From: Pyxidicoccus caerfyrddinensis
Lineage (GTDB): Bacteria; Myxococcota; Myxococcia; Myxococcales; Myxococcaceae
Length of the DNA: 64,000 nt
Assembly (NCBI RefSeq): GCF_010894405.1
Contig: NZ_JAAIYA010000020.1
Coordinates: 124,001-188,000 of the forward strand
Reading direction: 5' to 3'
This document shows positions 37,803 to 46,300 of this stretch, piece after piece. The translations under genes and the position numbers were made by a program. Position 1 is the first letter of the stretch, and the number at the start of each line of letters is the position of its first letter. The notes beneath the pieces are model-generated. The model searched no databases, was not told the DNA's origin, and worked only from the letters and a program-made list of their open reading frames with translations.

Positions 37803-38723
37803 TCAGTCGCCCAGCTTCAGGCGCTTCGTCACCTCCACCACGCGCTCCCGGATGAAGCGGATGGCCTCGTCGTCCTCGACGGCGCCCCGCCAGAGCAACT
37901 CCATGGCCGTGCCCCCCAGGGGGAGCGGCACCGCCGTCGTCTTCAGATGCGGGCGCAGGGAGAGGATGTCCCTGGCAACCATGAGGGGCACCGTGGCGAG
38001 CAGGTCGCTGCCGTCCAGCAGGGCCCCGATGCTCTGGAACGTCGGCACCGACACCCGCACCCGACGCTGGACGTCGAAGTGGTCCTCGACGACGCCGCGC
38101 AGGTCTCCGTTGTAGGAGACGATGATGTGCTCGTGCTCGAGGTAGCGCTCCAGGGTGAGGCGCCTGCCAACGCGGGCGTGGCGCGGGTCGAAGAGACACA
38201 CGAAGCCCCCCTTGAGGAGCGCCAGGCGCCGGGTGCCCGCCGGCAATTCGTCGGCCACCGTCACCGCGAGGTCCACCGCCGAGGTGGTCAGCGCGTCGGC
38301 GACGGTGCGGAACTGCACCGGGAGCACCACGAGCCGCATGCGCGGCGCCTCCGTGGCGAGGATGCGGAGCAGGGGCGGAAGCAGCAGGGCCTCGTTCACG
38401 TCCGACAGGCCGAGCCGCACCGTGCGCTCACTCGTCTTCGGGTCGAACGTCGCCGGTGTCAGCGCGGCCTCCACGAGCGCCCCCAGGTGCGGCCGCGCCG
38501 AAGCGAGCAGGCGCTCGCCGCGCGTCGTCAGGGCCAGCCCACGTCCCGCGCGGACGAAGAGCGGCGCGCCCACCGTGGAGGCGAGCCGCCGCAGCGCCGC
38601 GCTCACGGCCGGCTGCGTGAGGTACAGGCGGCTCGCCGCCGCCGTGACGCTGCCCGCCTCCGCCACCACGACGAAAACCCGGAGGAGGTTGAGGTCCAGG
38701 TTCCTCCCATAGATGTCATTCAT
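37803..38723 (-). CDS. LysR family transcriptional regulator
   Basis: The product is 306 aa, the usual length. Residues 9-68 form the winged helix-turn-helix (LNLLRVFVVVAEAGSVTAAA, then LTQPAVSAALRRL), and residues about 95-300 the substrate-binding domain of the NodD/NahR type. It is transcribed away from an aldo/keto reductase gene, with 75 bp between the two starts. By the rule for this family it probably controls that gene and itself. The effector is unknown. Confidence 0.93.
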   Translation of the reverse strand: MNDIYGRNLDLNLLRVFVVVAEAGSVTAAASRLYLTQPAVSAALRRLASTVGAPLFVRAGRGLALTTRGERLLASARPHLGALVEAALTPATFDPKTSERTVRLGLSDVNEALLLPPLLRILATEAPRMRLVVLPVQFRTVADALTTSAVDLAVTVADELPAGTRRLALLKGGFVCLFDPRHARVGRRLTLERYLEHEHIIVSYNGDLRGVVEDHFDVQRRVRVSVPTFQSIGALLDGSDLLATVPLMVARDILSLRPHLKTTAVPLPLGGTAMELLWRGAVEDDEAIRFIRERVVEVTKRLKLGD

Positions 38724-38798
38724 GCGTGAGATGCATCCTATTCAATGGATTTCAGCATGGCGAATGATGAATCTCCCTCTCACACGGAGGGACGACAC
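38724..38798. promoter_or_regulatory. Shared LysR/aldo-keto reductase control region
   Basis: The 75-bp gap is AT-rich for this genome and carries several short palindromes: GATGCATC (38730-38737), ATCC-N8-GGAT (38735-38750) and TTCA-N13-TGAA (38751-38771). LysR-type regulators bind interrupted dyads of this size, but I cannot say which one is used. GGAGGG, 7 bases before ATG 38799, is the ribosome-binding site of the reductase gene. Confidence 0.45.
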
Positions 38799-39800
38799 AT
38801 GGGTACGAACGAGTCGAAGCAGGCGCAGCGCACGGTGAAGCTGGGTTCCACGGGCCCCGAGGTATTCCCGCTCGGGCTGGGCTGCATGGGCATGTCGGGC
38901 ATGTACGGCGCGACGGATGACGCGGAGAGCATCCGCACCATCCAGACGGCCATCGACCGGGGTGTCACGCTCATCGACACCGGGGACTTCTACGGGATGG
39001 GCCACAACGAGATGCTCGTGGGACGCGCCATCGTGGGCCGGCGCGAGAAGGTCCAGCTCTCGGTGAAGTTCGGGGCGCTGCGCGGGCCGGACAACAGCTG
39101 GGGCGGCATGGACACGCGCCCCGCGGCGGTGAAGAACTTCGTGGCCTACAGCCTGAAGCGGCTGGGCGTGGACGTCATCGACATCTACCGCCCCGCGCGG
39201 TTGGACCCGGCGGTCCCCATCGAGGACACCATCGGCGCCATCGCGGACCTGGTGAAGGCGGGCTACGTGCGCCACATCGGGCTGTCGGAGGTGGGCGTGG
39301 AGACCATCCGCCGCGCGCACCGCGTGCACCCCATCGTGGACCTGCAGATTGAGTACGCGGTGTCGACCCGCGGCCCCGAGGCTGAAATCTTCCCCGTGCT
39401 CAAGGAGCTGGGCATCAGCGCGACGCTCTACGGCGTCCTCTCGCGCGGGCTGCTGTCCGGGAGCAAGCCGCAGGGGAAGGGCGACTACCGCGCATACCTG
39501 CCGCGCTTCACCGGCGCCAACGGCGAGAAGAACGAGGATGTGGTGGCCGCCATCCACCGCTTCGCCCAGGAGCGGAAGCTGACGCCGGGGCAGCTCGCGA
39601 TTGCCTGGGTGCTCGCGCGCCAGCCGGCCTTCGTGCCCGTGGTGGGCTCGAAGACGGTGGCGCAGCTCGATGACGCGCTGGGCGCGCTGTCCCGTCCGCT
39701 GTCGAAGGAGGACGCCGCGGCCCTGGAGTCGCTGGTGAAGATCTCCGGCGACCGCTACGGGGAGGAGCAGATGCGCCACCTCGACAGCGAGCGCCGGTAG
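38799..39800 (+). CDS. Aldo/keto reductase with catalytic His replaced
   Basis: The product is 333 aa from ATG 38799, chosen for GGAGGG 7 bases upstream; an in-frame ATG at 38745 lacks a site. It has the AKR barrel with LGLGCMGMSGMYG near the start, catalytic Asp and Tyr in IDTGDFYGMGHNE, and Lys in LSVKFGAL. The strand that normally carries the catalytic His (YYQHRVDP in close relatives) reads IYRPARLDP here, so Ala stands in place of His. The NADPH-binding end (PVVGSKTVAQLDDALGAL) is intact. The gene is divergent from a LysR regulator and probably under its control. Substrates of the subgroup are various aldehydes and ketones. Confidence 0.92.
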   Translation: MGTNESKQAQRTVKLGSTGPEVFPLGLGCMGMSGMYGATDDAESIRTIQTAIDRGVTLIDTGDFYGMGHNEMLVGRAIVGRREKVQLSVKFGALRGPDNSWGGMDTRPAAVKNFVAYSLKRLGVDVIDIYRPARLDPAVPIEDTIGAIADLVKAGYVRHIGLSEVGVETIRRAHRVHPIVDLQIEYAVSTRGPEAEIFPVLKELGISATLYGVLSRGLLSGSKPQGKGDYRAYLPRFTGANGEKNEDVVAAIHRFAQERKLTPGQLAIAWVLARQPAFVPVVGSKTVAQLDDALGALSRPLSKEDAAALESLVKISGDRYGEEQMRHLDSERR

Positions 39801-39825
39801 CGCGGCGCTCGGTGGGCGCGTGGGC

Positions 39826-40197
39826 TCAGGCCGCGCTGGGGGCGAAGACGCGGAGGCGGTGGCCGTCCGGGTCCAGCGCGACGAAGGTGTGGCCGAAGTC
39901 CAGGTCCGTCGGCGCCTGGGCGATGGGCAGCCCCCTCCCGCTCCAGTCGGCATGCATGGCGCGGACGGCGTTGGCATCCGCGACGGCGAAGGCCAGCTCG
40001 GCGCCCCCGCCCGTCGCCTTGGCGGCGGGCTCCACCGTGTGCTTGGACCAGAGGCCGAGCATCACCCCCGACGACAGGGCGAACATCGCGAAGGTCGGCG
40101 AGGACTCGACGGCCGGACGTCCCAGCAGGCCGGCGTAGAAGGCGGCGCTGGCGGGAGGGCTGTCGACGTAGAGCAGGACGAAGTTGGGGTCGGTCAT
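39826..40197 (-). CDS. VOC family (glyoxalase-like) protein
   Basis: The product is 123 aa with ATG 40197 and GGAGAA about 7 bases upstream. It has the paired beta-alpha-beta-beta-beta units of the vicinal oxygen chelate fold: FVLLYVDSPPASAAFYAGLLG at its start (in pieces) and FGHTFVALDPDGHRLRVF at its end, where DPDGH is the usual closing signature. The first metal-binding His is not obvious, so it may be a binding or resistance protein rather than an enzyme. It lies about 110 bp downstream of a WYL regulator gene on the same strand. Confidence 0.9.
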   Translation of the reverse strand: MTDPNFVLLYVDSPPASAAFYAGLLGRPAVESSPTFAMFALSSGVMLGLWSKHTVEPAAKATGGGAELAFAVADANAVRAMHADWSGRGLPIAQAPTDLDFGHTFVALDPDGHRLRVFAPSAA

Positions 40198-40311
40198 GAC
40201 GGTTCTCCGAAAAGGAAGGGTTGGCAGCTGTGCCGGGCAGGGCGACCTGTCCGGCGGCGAGACCCTTCTTAGGGGAGGCCCCTGTCAGATTCTGTCAGCA
40301 GCGAGCAGGGG

Positions 40312-41001
40312 CTACTGCGGGGCGACGCGCTCGGCCTCGCGCCACTCGCGCAGGAGCACCTGGCGCCGGCGGGGGTAGCCCGCCTCGGACGGCTTCAGCG
40401 CGGTGAGGCGGTCCGCTCGGAAGTGGCGGAAGCCCTGGCGCAGCTCGCACCACGCGACGATGACGCGCACGCGGTCGAAGAAGCCGAGCGCGAAGGGCCA
40501 GATGGTGCGCGTACTCTCCGTGTCCTTCAAATCACGGTAGGTGATGACCAGCTTGCGCTCCGCGCGGATGGCCTGCCGGACGACGCCCAGGTCCAGGTTC
40601 CCGGACACGATGGGCTCACCGGGGCCGACGAGCAGCGTCGTCGAGTCGAGCTCGTCCCGCAGGTCCGCCGGCAGCACGGCGGCAATCTTGGCCAGCGCGT
40701 CGCGCGCGGCGAGTCCTAGCCGGTCATCCGCCCGGTGCGCCACCCACCGCGAGCCGAGCACCAGCGCCTCCAGCTCGTCCTCGGAGAACATCAGCGGAGG
40801 GAGGGTGAAGCCGGGGCGGAGGACGTACCCGAACCCCGGCTCCCCCTCGATTCGAGCGCCCTGCGCCTGGAGGCTGGCGATGTCGCGGTAGAGCGTGCGC
40901 AGGCTGATGCCCAGCTCGGCGGACAGCGTCGCGCCACTCACGGGAGTCCGTTGCCGGCGGAGGAGCTGGAGCAGGTCGAGCAGTCGTTCGGCGCGGGACA
41001 C
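40312..41001 (-). CDS. YafY-type HTH/WYL-domain transcriptional regulator
   Basis: The product is 229 aa from GTG 41001. Residues 1-60 are a winged helix-turn-helix of the DeoR/HTH_11 class (LSAELGISLRTLYRDIASLQ), and residues about 130-205 a WYL domain (AIRAERKLVITYRDL, then RTIWPFALGFFDRVRVIVAWC). WYL domains bind nucleic acid or small ligands and regulate DNA-damage and defence genes in other bacteria. Upstream of a VOC gene it may simply control that gene, as is common for this type of pair. No defence genes are close. Confidence 0.92.
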   Translation of the reverse strand: MSRAERLLDLLQLLRRQRTPVSGATLSAELGISLRTLYRDIASLQAQGARIEGEPGFGYVLRPGFTLPPLMFSEDELEALVLGSRWVAHRADDRLGLAARDALAKIAAVLPADLRDELDSTTLLVGPGEPIVSGNLDLGVVRQAIRAERKLVITYRDLKDTESTRTIWPFALGFFDRVRVIVAWCELRQGFRHFRADRLTALKPSEAGYPRRRQVLLREWREAERVAPQ

Positions 41002-41045
41002 GCGGAGAGCATAGTGCCTCTGGGAGCCCTCCGCGCGGGCGGCCC

Positions 41046-42299
41046 CTATAGGGTGTTGATGAAGGCGATGATGGCCACCCGCTCGTCCTCGAAGAGGTAG
41101 TTCGCGAAGAGGTCCCGTGCGGCCTTGCCCTGGCCGGCATGGGCGAGGATGGCGTCCCGGACGTTGTGCGCGCGGCCGTCATGCAGGAAGCGGGTGCGGA
41201 CCCGCGCGCCCCAGAGCGGTGCCGTGCGGATGTCGTTGGCCCCGGCCCCGTTCTGCACGATTCCGTCGCCCAGCGGGCCCATGTCGTGCAGGAGGAAGTC
41301 CGAGTAGGGGAAGAAGGTCTTCTTGTTGAGGGCGGCGATGCTGTTCGTGCCCGTGGTCAGTGACGGCTCGTGGCAGTCGGTGCAGCCAATCCAATAGAAG
41401 AGGTCCTCGCCGTCGATGGAGTCCGGGGTGCTGGGGCCGCGGGGCGGCGGGGCGTGCAGCTGCATGAAGTCACGGAACTTCAGCATGTCCACGTCGCCCT
41501 CGTCCTCGGGGCCCTGGGAGTCGGGCACGGGGTCGCAGCTCGCGAGCAGCTCGCAGTCTCCATTGGGGCAGTTGTCCGTGGGGAAGATGGACGAGGTGAT
41601 GCCCATCTCGTTGAGGTAGGCGTCCGCGGCGAAGACGAGCAGCGAGGGGACCTGGGCCTTCCAGCCGAACTTGCCGACGGTCTTCTTTCCCAGCGGCGGG
41701 TTGTCCACCAGGTTGGCCCGGCCCGCGGTGCTCGGGTAGTACTGGCGCTGGACGCTGGCGAGGTTGAGGAAGGTGCTGTCCGGCACCGCGTCCACGAGCC
41801 CCAGCCCGAAGAGCGGCGTGGTGAGCCGGCCCGAGACGACGTTGGCCGCGGCGGGCACCACCTCTCCGGTGAAGTTGCACAGGGGCGACGTCTGGCCGAT
41901 GCCGGTGGTCTGGATGAGCGAGCCCCCGTTCTGCGCCAGCGGGTCGAAGCTGCCGTCCGCGTTCTTCTTCCCGAAGCGGGTCTCCACGATTTCCCCCGCG
42001 CCGCCAATGGCCCCCTGCACATGGCACGTCGCGCACGAGTTGCCGTTGAAGACCGGGCCGAGGCCGTCCGAGGCATCCTCCTCCTCCTCGAAGGCGAGGC
42101 GTCCCTCCTGGAACAGGGCCAGCTGCGCCGTGGTCAGCCCGGGGAGCCCGCTCTCGAAGGTGGCCGTCACCACGGCGGAGGATTGCTCGGCCACCTCGGA
42201 GCCCGGGTCTTCACCCATACTTCCGGTGCTACACGCCAGGCTGAGACTGAGACATCCAATAGACACGACGAGACTGCTCGAATGCCAGTTCGGGCTCAT
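41046..42299 (-). CDS. DUF1111 dihaem peroxidase-like lipoprotein
   Basis: The product is 417 aa with a lipoprotein signal (lipobox SLAC, Cys about residue 24). Two c-type haem sites are visible: CATCH near residue 88 (GNSCATCHVQGAIGG) and CTDCH near residue 302 (WIGCTDCHEPSL). The layout and the spacing agree with the DUF1111 di-haem oxidoreductase family, related to bacterial cytochrome c peroxidases. It is probably exported and anchored to the outer membrane, where it may detoxify peroxide or act in electron transfer. A promoter-like TTGACA lies upstream at 42430. Confidence 0.9.
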   Translation of the reverse strand: MSPNWHSSSLVVSIGCLSLSLACSTGSMGEDPGSEVAEQSSAVVTATFESGLPGLTTAQLALFQEGRLAFEEEEDASDGLGPVFNGNSCATCHVQGAIGGAGEIVETRFGKKNADGSFDPLAQNGGSLIQTTGIGQTSPLCNFTGEVVPAAANVVSGRLTTPLFGLGLVDAVPDSTFLNLASVQRQYYPSTAGRANLVDNPPLGKKTVGKFGWKAQVPSLLVFAADAYLNEMGITSSIFPTDNCPNGDCELLASCDPVPDSQGPEDEGDVDMLKFRDFMQLHAPPPRGPSTPDSIDGEDLFYWIGCTDCHEPSLTTGTNSIAALNKKTFFPYSDFLLHDMGPLGDGIVQNGAGANDIRTAPLWGARVRTRFLHDGRAHNVRDAILAHAGQGKAARDLFANYLFEDERVAIIAFINTL

Positions 42300-42400
42300 G
42301 GGTCTTCCTCTGTGTGCGTTTGGAGATACGGCCGTCGCCCGAGCTGTGCGGCGTGTATTCAGGGTCGACGAAGAGGCGACGAGGACCGGCGGGGATGGCT

Positions 42401-42430
42401 GGTTTACTCGTACGGTGTGTGAATTGTCAA
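42401..42430 (-). promoter_or_regulatory. Candidate sigma-70-type promoter for the dihaem lipoprotein gene
   Basis: On the minus strand TTGACA (42430-42425) is a perfect -35 box. After 18 bases comes TAAACC (42406-42401), a weak -10. The transcript would start about 95 bases before ATG 42299. The region is AT-rich against the genome background. Confidence 0.45.
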
Positions 42431-42470
42431 AGCGCGACCGTGTCGATAAATGTAGTTGCAGTCGCGGATA

Positions 42471-42500
42471 TTGAGAAAATACATTTAACTATGGTAATCT
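42471..42500 (+). promoter_or_regulatory. Candidate promoter for the twin Cys-rich lipoproteins
   Basis: TTGAGA (42471-42476), 18 bases, then TAATCT (42495-42500), preceded by TG at 42492-42493 as in extended -10 promoters. The start would be near 42507, about 45 bases before GTG 42551. The stretch 42430-42505 is the most AT-rich part of the window. Confidence 0.5.
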
Positions 42501-42550
42501 TGGAATAGCCGGCCCGGTGGCCGGTCCACACACCCCGAGGAAACACACCC

Positions 42551-42838
42551 GTGAAAATGAGGACCTTGATCATCAGTCTGTCGCTGGGCGGCCTCCTGGC
42601 TGCCTGCGGCGGCGCGCCCGAGGAAATGCCGACCGACACCGAGACGCCGGTCGGCGAGACGGAGCAGGGCATCTGCGAGGGCTACGACAACGGCGCGCGT
42701 CACTGCACGTTCAAGTGCACCGCGAACGACTTCCGCCACTGGTACGGCTACAACGACGTCGCGTGGGGCCAGTGCCACGACGTCGCGGTGCGTGACTGCG
42801 GCCGCGAGCCGTACAGCGTCTGCTGGAGCATCCCGTGA
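42551..42838 (+). CDS. Small Cys-rich lipoprotein, first of a duplicated pair
   Basis: The product is 95 aa. GTG 42551 is preferred because GAGGA lies about 10 bases upstream; ATG 42557 is possible. It carries a lipoprotein signal with lipobox LAAC and then CGGAPEE. The mature part has six Cys in the pattern GYDNGARHCTFKC, VAWGQCHD and DCGREPYSVCW. The neighbour gene encodes the same pattern, so the pair arose by duplication. Cys spacing suggests three disulphides in a small compact domain. Function is unknown; small secreted knots of this kind can be inhibitors, toxins or surface structural proteins. Confidence 0.75.
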   Translation: MKMRTLIISLSLGGLLAACGGAPEEMPTDTETPVGETEQGICEGYDNGARHCTFKCTANDFRHWYGYNDVAWGQCHDVAVRDCGREPYSVCWSIP

Positions 42839-43182
42839 TGCGGCACGTCATCCTGGGTCTGGTGTCCGCGGTCCTCCTCGCCGCCTGCGGTGGTGCTCCC
42901 GAGGGCACGGAGGAGACGGCGCAGCCTTCCACCGAGCTCCCCGACCGTTCGTTGTCCGTCCTGACGCGCGACCGCGTCGAGGGCGAGGTCAACGCGCTGT
43001 GGACCGCCAACTGTGCCGGCTGGGACAGCGGCGGCCGCACCTGTTCGTGGAAGTGCCGCAGCTCCAGCGAGTGGATGTGGGCCCTCCAGTCCGTCGCGTA
43101 CGGGCAGTGCAACGCCTACGCGAACAACTTCTGCGGCTATGACGCGTACAAAACCTGCTGGAGCAGCAACTCGCACCCGTAG
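42838..43182 (+). CDS. Small Cys-rich lipoprotein, second of the pair
   Basis: The product is 114 aa from ATG 42838, which shares one base with the stop of the first copy (TGATG), so translation is coupled. The signal and first mature residues (LLAACGGAPEG) nearly repeat the first copy. The C-terminal domain has the same frame: GWDSGGRTCSWKC, SVAYGQCNAY, NNFCGYDAYKTCW. It is longer by an insert of about 20 residues after the lipid anchor. A strong terminator follows, which separates the pair from the PKS gene. Confidence 0.75.
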   Translation: MRHVILGLVSAVLLAACGGAPEGTEETAQPSTELPDRSLSVLTRDRVEGEVNALWTANCAGWDSGGRTCSWKCRSSSEWMWALQSVAYGQCNAYANNFCGYDAYKTCWSSNSHP

Positions 43183-43201
43183 GCCGTCCCGCTGAAACAT
43201 G

Positions 43202-43238
43202 AGGCCCGGACTCTTCGTGAGCCCGGGCCTTTCTTTTT
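43202..43238 (+). terminator. Rho-independent terminator after the Cys-rich lipoprotein pair
   Basis: AGGCCCGG (43202-43209) pairs with CCGGGCCT, with an additional CTC/GAG pair inside and a short TTCGT loop, and TTTCTTTTT follows directly. This is the clearest intrinsic terminator in the window and isolates the lipoprotein operon from the PKS gene that starts at 43377. Confidence 0.9.
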
Positions 43239-43376
43239 GCCGCATTGCGCCACGTCTGTCTTTGCAGACGAGGGCCCGTCTTGCCCGTCCGGTCTCCAGG
43301 GAGGGCAAGGCTGGTGCCTTGGACTCGTATTTCTTGAACACGGTAGTTTTTCAGTCCCCGCACCCCCGGAGCCGTG

Positions 43377-46300
43377 ATGACGCGTCCCATCCCCGAGCCA
43401 GACACCCGCAACGGTTCCACCCGAGAGCCCATCGCCATCGTCGGCATCGGTTGCCGTTTTCCGGGCGGTGCGCACAGCGGGCCCGCGTTCTGGAAGTTGC
43501 TGTGCGAGGGGTTCGACGCGATTGGCGAGGTGCCGTCCGACAGGTGGTCTCCGACGAACTTCTTCGACCCGGACCCGCGCACGCCGGGGAAGACGGCGGT
43601 GCGGCTGGGCGGCTACGTGGACCAGCGCATCCAGTTGTTCGACGCGGCGTTCTTCGGCATCTCCCCGCGCGAGGCGGCGTGCCTGGACCCGCAGCAGCGC
43701 CTGCTGCTGGAGACGGCCTGGGAGGCGTTCGAGGACGCCGGCATCGTCCCGGAGACGCTGGCGGGCGGCGACACGGGCGTGTTCTCCGGCGGCTTCATGC
43801 AGGACAGCGCCAGCGTGCAGATGGGCTACCTGAACCGGGACCTCATCGGGCAGCACACCAGCGTGGGCGCGTCCCTCACCATGCTGTCCGCGCGTCTGTC
43901 CTACGTCTTCGATTTGCGCGGGCCCTGCATCAGCGTGGACACGGCCTGTTCCTCGTCACTGGTGGCCACGCACTACGCCGTCCACGCCCTCTGGAACGGT
44001 GAGTGCTCGCAGGCGCTCGTCGCGGGCGTCAACGTGATGATGAACCCGGCGGTGCCCATCGCCCTCACCAAGGCCGGCTTCCTCTCGCCGGACGGGCGGT
44101 GCAAGGCCTTCGACGCGAGCGCCAACGGCTACGTGCGCAGCGAGGGTGCGGGCGTCGTCGTCCTCAAGCCGCTGTCCGCCGCGCTCAGGGACAAGGACCG
44201 CGTCTACGCGCTCATCCGGGGCAGCGCGGTGAACCAGGACGGGCGCTCGGACGGCATCACCCAGCCCAACCAGGAGGCGCAGGAGGCCCTTCTCCGCGAC
44301 GCGTACAGCCGCGCCGGCATCTCCCCGCACGAGGTGCAGTACGTGGAGGCGCACGGGACGGGGACGCCCGTGGGTGACAAGACGGAGGCCGGCGCGATTG
44401 CGGCGGTGGTGGGCGCGGGCCGCGAGCCGGGCACGCCCTGTGTCGTCGGCTCGGTGAAGACGAACCTGGGCCACATGGAAGGGGCCGCGGGCGTGGGCGG
44501 GCTCATCAAGGCGGCGCTGGCCCTCGAGCACCGCCAGATTCCCCCGCACCTGCACCTGCACAACCCCTCGCCGCACATCCCGTTCGACAAGAACAACCTC
44601 CGCGTTCCGAAGACGCTCGAGCCCTGGCCGGCCACGGACGGGCCGCTGCTCGCGTCCGTCAATTCCTTCGGCTACGGAGGCACCAACGCGCACGTGGTGC
44701 TGGAAGGGCCCCCGGAGCAGGCGGGCGCGGCAAGGGCCGGCGCGGCGGCGTCGGAGTGGCTCATCCCCATCTCCGCGAAGAAGCCGGAGGCGCTGAAGGC
44801 GTACGCGGCGGCGCTCGCGGCGTGGGTGCGGGAGCGGCGCGAGTCCGGCGGCCTGACGCTGGAGGACCTCGCGTACTCCGCCAGCGTCCGGCGCAGCCAC
44901 CACGAGCAGCGCGGTGCCCTGGTGGTGAAGTCGCTCGACGACGCGGCGGCGCAGCTCGACGCCTATGTGGGCGGGGACGAGAGCGTGCTCGCCGCGAGCG
45001 GCCGCGTGGCGCCGGGCAAGGCGCCCAAGCGCGTCTTTGTCTTCACCGGCATGGGGCCCCAGTGGTGGGGCATGGGCCGCGAGTTGTACGAGACGCACCC
45101 CGCGTTCCGCGCGGCGGTGGACGTGTGTGACGCCGCCTTCAAGCGGCTGGGCTCCACGGGCGTCCTCGCGTCGCTGCTCGCCCCGGAGTCCGCCGCGCGG
45201 ATGGACGACCCGTACGTCGCGCAGACCACCAACTTCCTCGTGCAGGTGGGACTCACCGCGGTGTGGAAGGAGCTGGGCGTGCGGCCGGACGTCGTCGTCG
45301 GGCACAGCGCGGGCGAGGCCGCCGCCGCGTACTGCGCGGGCGCGCTGTCATTCGAGGACGCCGTGCGCGTGTGCCACCACCGCTCGCAGCAGCAGGCGAA
45401 GACGGCGGGGCAGGGGCGCATGCTGGCCGTGGGCCTGTCCGCCGAGGAGGCCAATACCCTCATCGCGTCGCACCCGGAGGTCTGCGTGGGCGCCATCAAC
45501 GCGCCCGCCTCCGTCGCGCTCTCCGGCGCCACGGCGGCGCTGGAGTCGGTGGCCCGTATCCTGGAGGAGCGGCAGGTCTTCAACCGCTTCGTCCCCGGCA
45601 ACGTGCCCTACCACAGCCCGAAGATGGACCCGCTGGAGGCGGACCTGCGGCAGGGGCTCGCCGGGCTGAGCCCGCGCGAGGCGGAGGTTCCGCTGTACTC
45701 CACCGTGCTCGGTGAGCGCGTCCGGGGCGACGAGCTGGATGCCGGCTACTGGTGGCGCAACGTCCGCGAGCCCGTGCGCTTCGAGGCCGCCGTCGGGCAG
45801 ATTGTCGCGGCCGGCGGGGAGGGCTACCTCTTCATCGAGGTGGGCCCCCACCCGGTGCTGTCGATGGCGATTGCCGCCTGCCTCAAGCAGCACCAGCGCA
45901 CCGGCGCGGCGGTGCCCTCGCTCCACCGGGAGCGGCGCGAGCAGGCCACGCTGCTCACGTCGCTCGGGCGCATCTTCGTCGCGGGCGGCCGCATCGACTT
46001 CGTCCGGCAGCATTCGGAGGGCGCGCGCTTCTTCCCGCTGCCCGCGTACCCCTGGCAGCGCGAGCACTACTGGCTGGAGTCCGCAGCGTCCATCCAGGAC
46101 CGGCTCGGCACGCCGGGCCACCCGCTCTTGCGCCGCAAGCTGGCCGCGTCGACGCCGACGTGGGAGGCCGAGCTGTGCACGGGGCTGTTGCCGTACCTGC
46201 CCGACCACAAGGTCCAGGGGCAGGTCGTCTACCCGGGCGCCGCCTACGTCGACGCCGCGATGGCGATGGAGCGCGCGGTGTCCGGCGCCACCAGCTTCAC

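Noticed and set aside
40312..41001. WYL regulator as a sign of a defence island
   Set aside because: WYL regulators occur in many settings; the neighbours are a VOC protein and a dihaem lipoprotein, with no nuclease or other defence genes.
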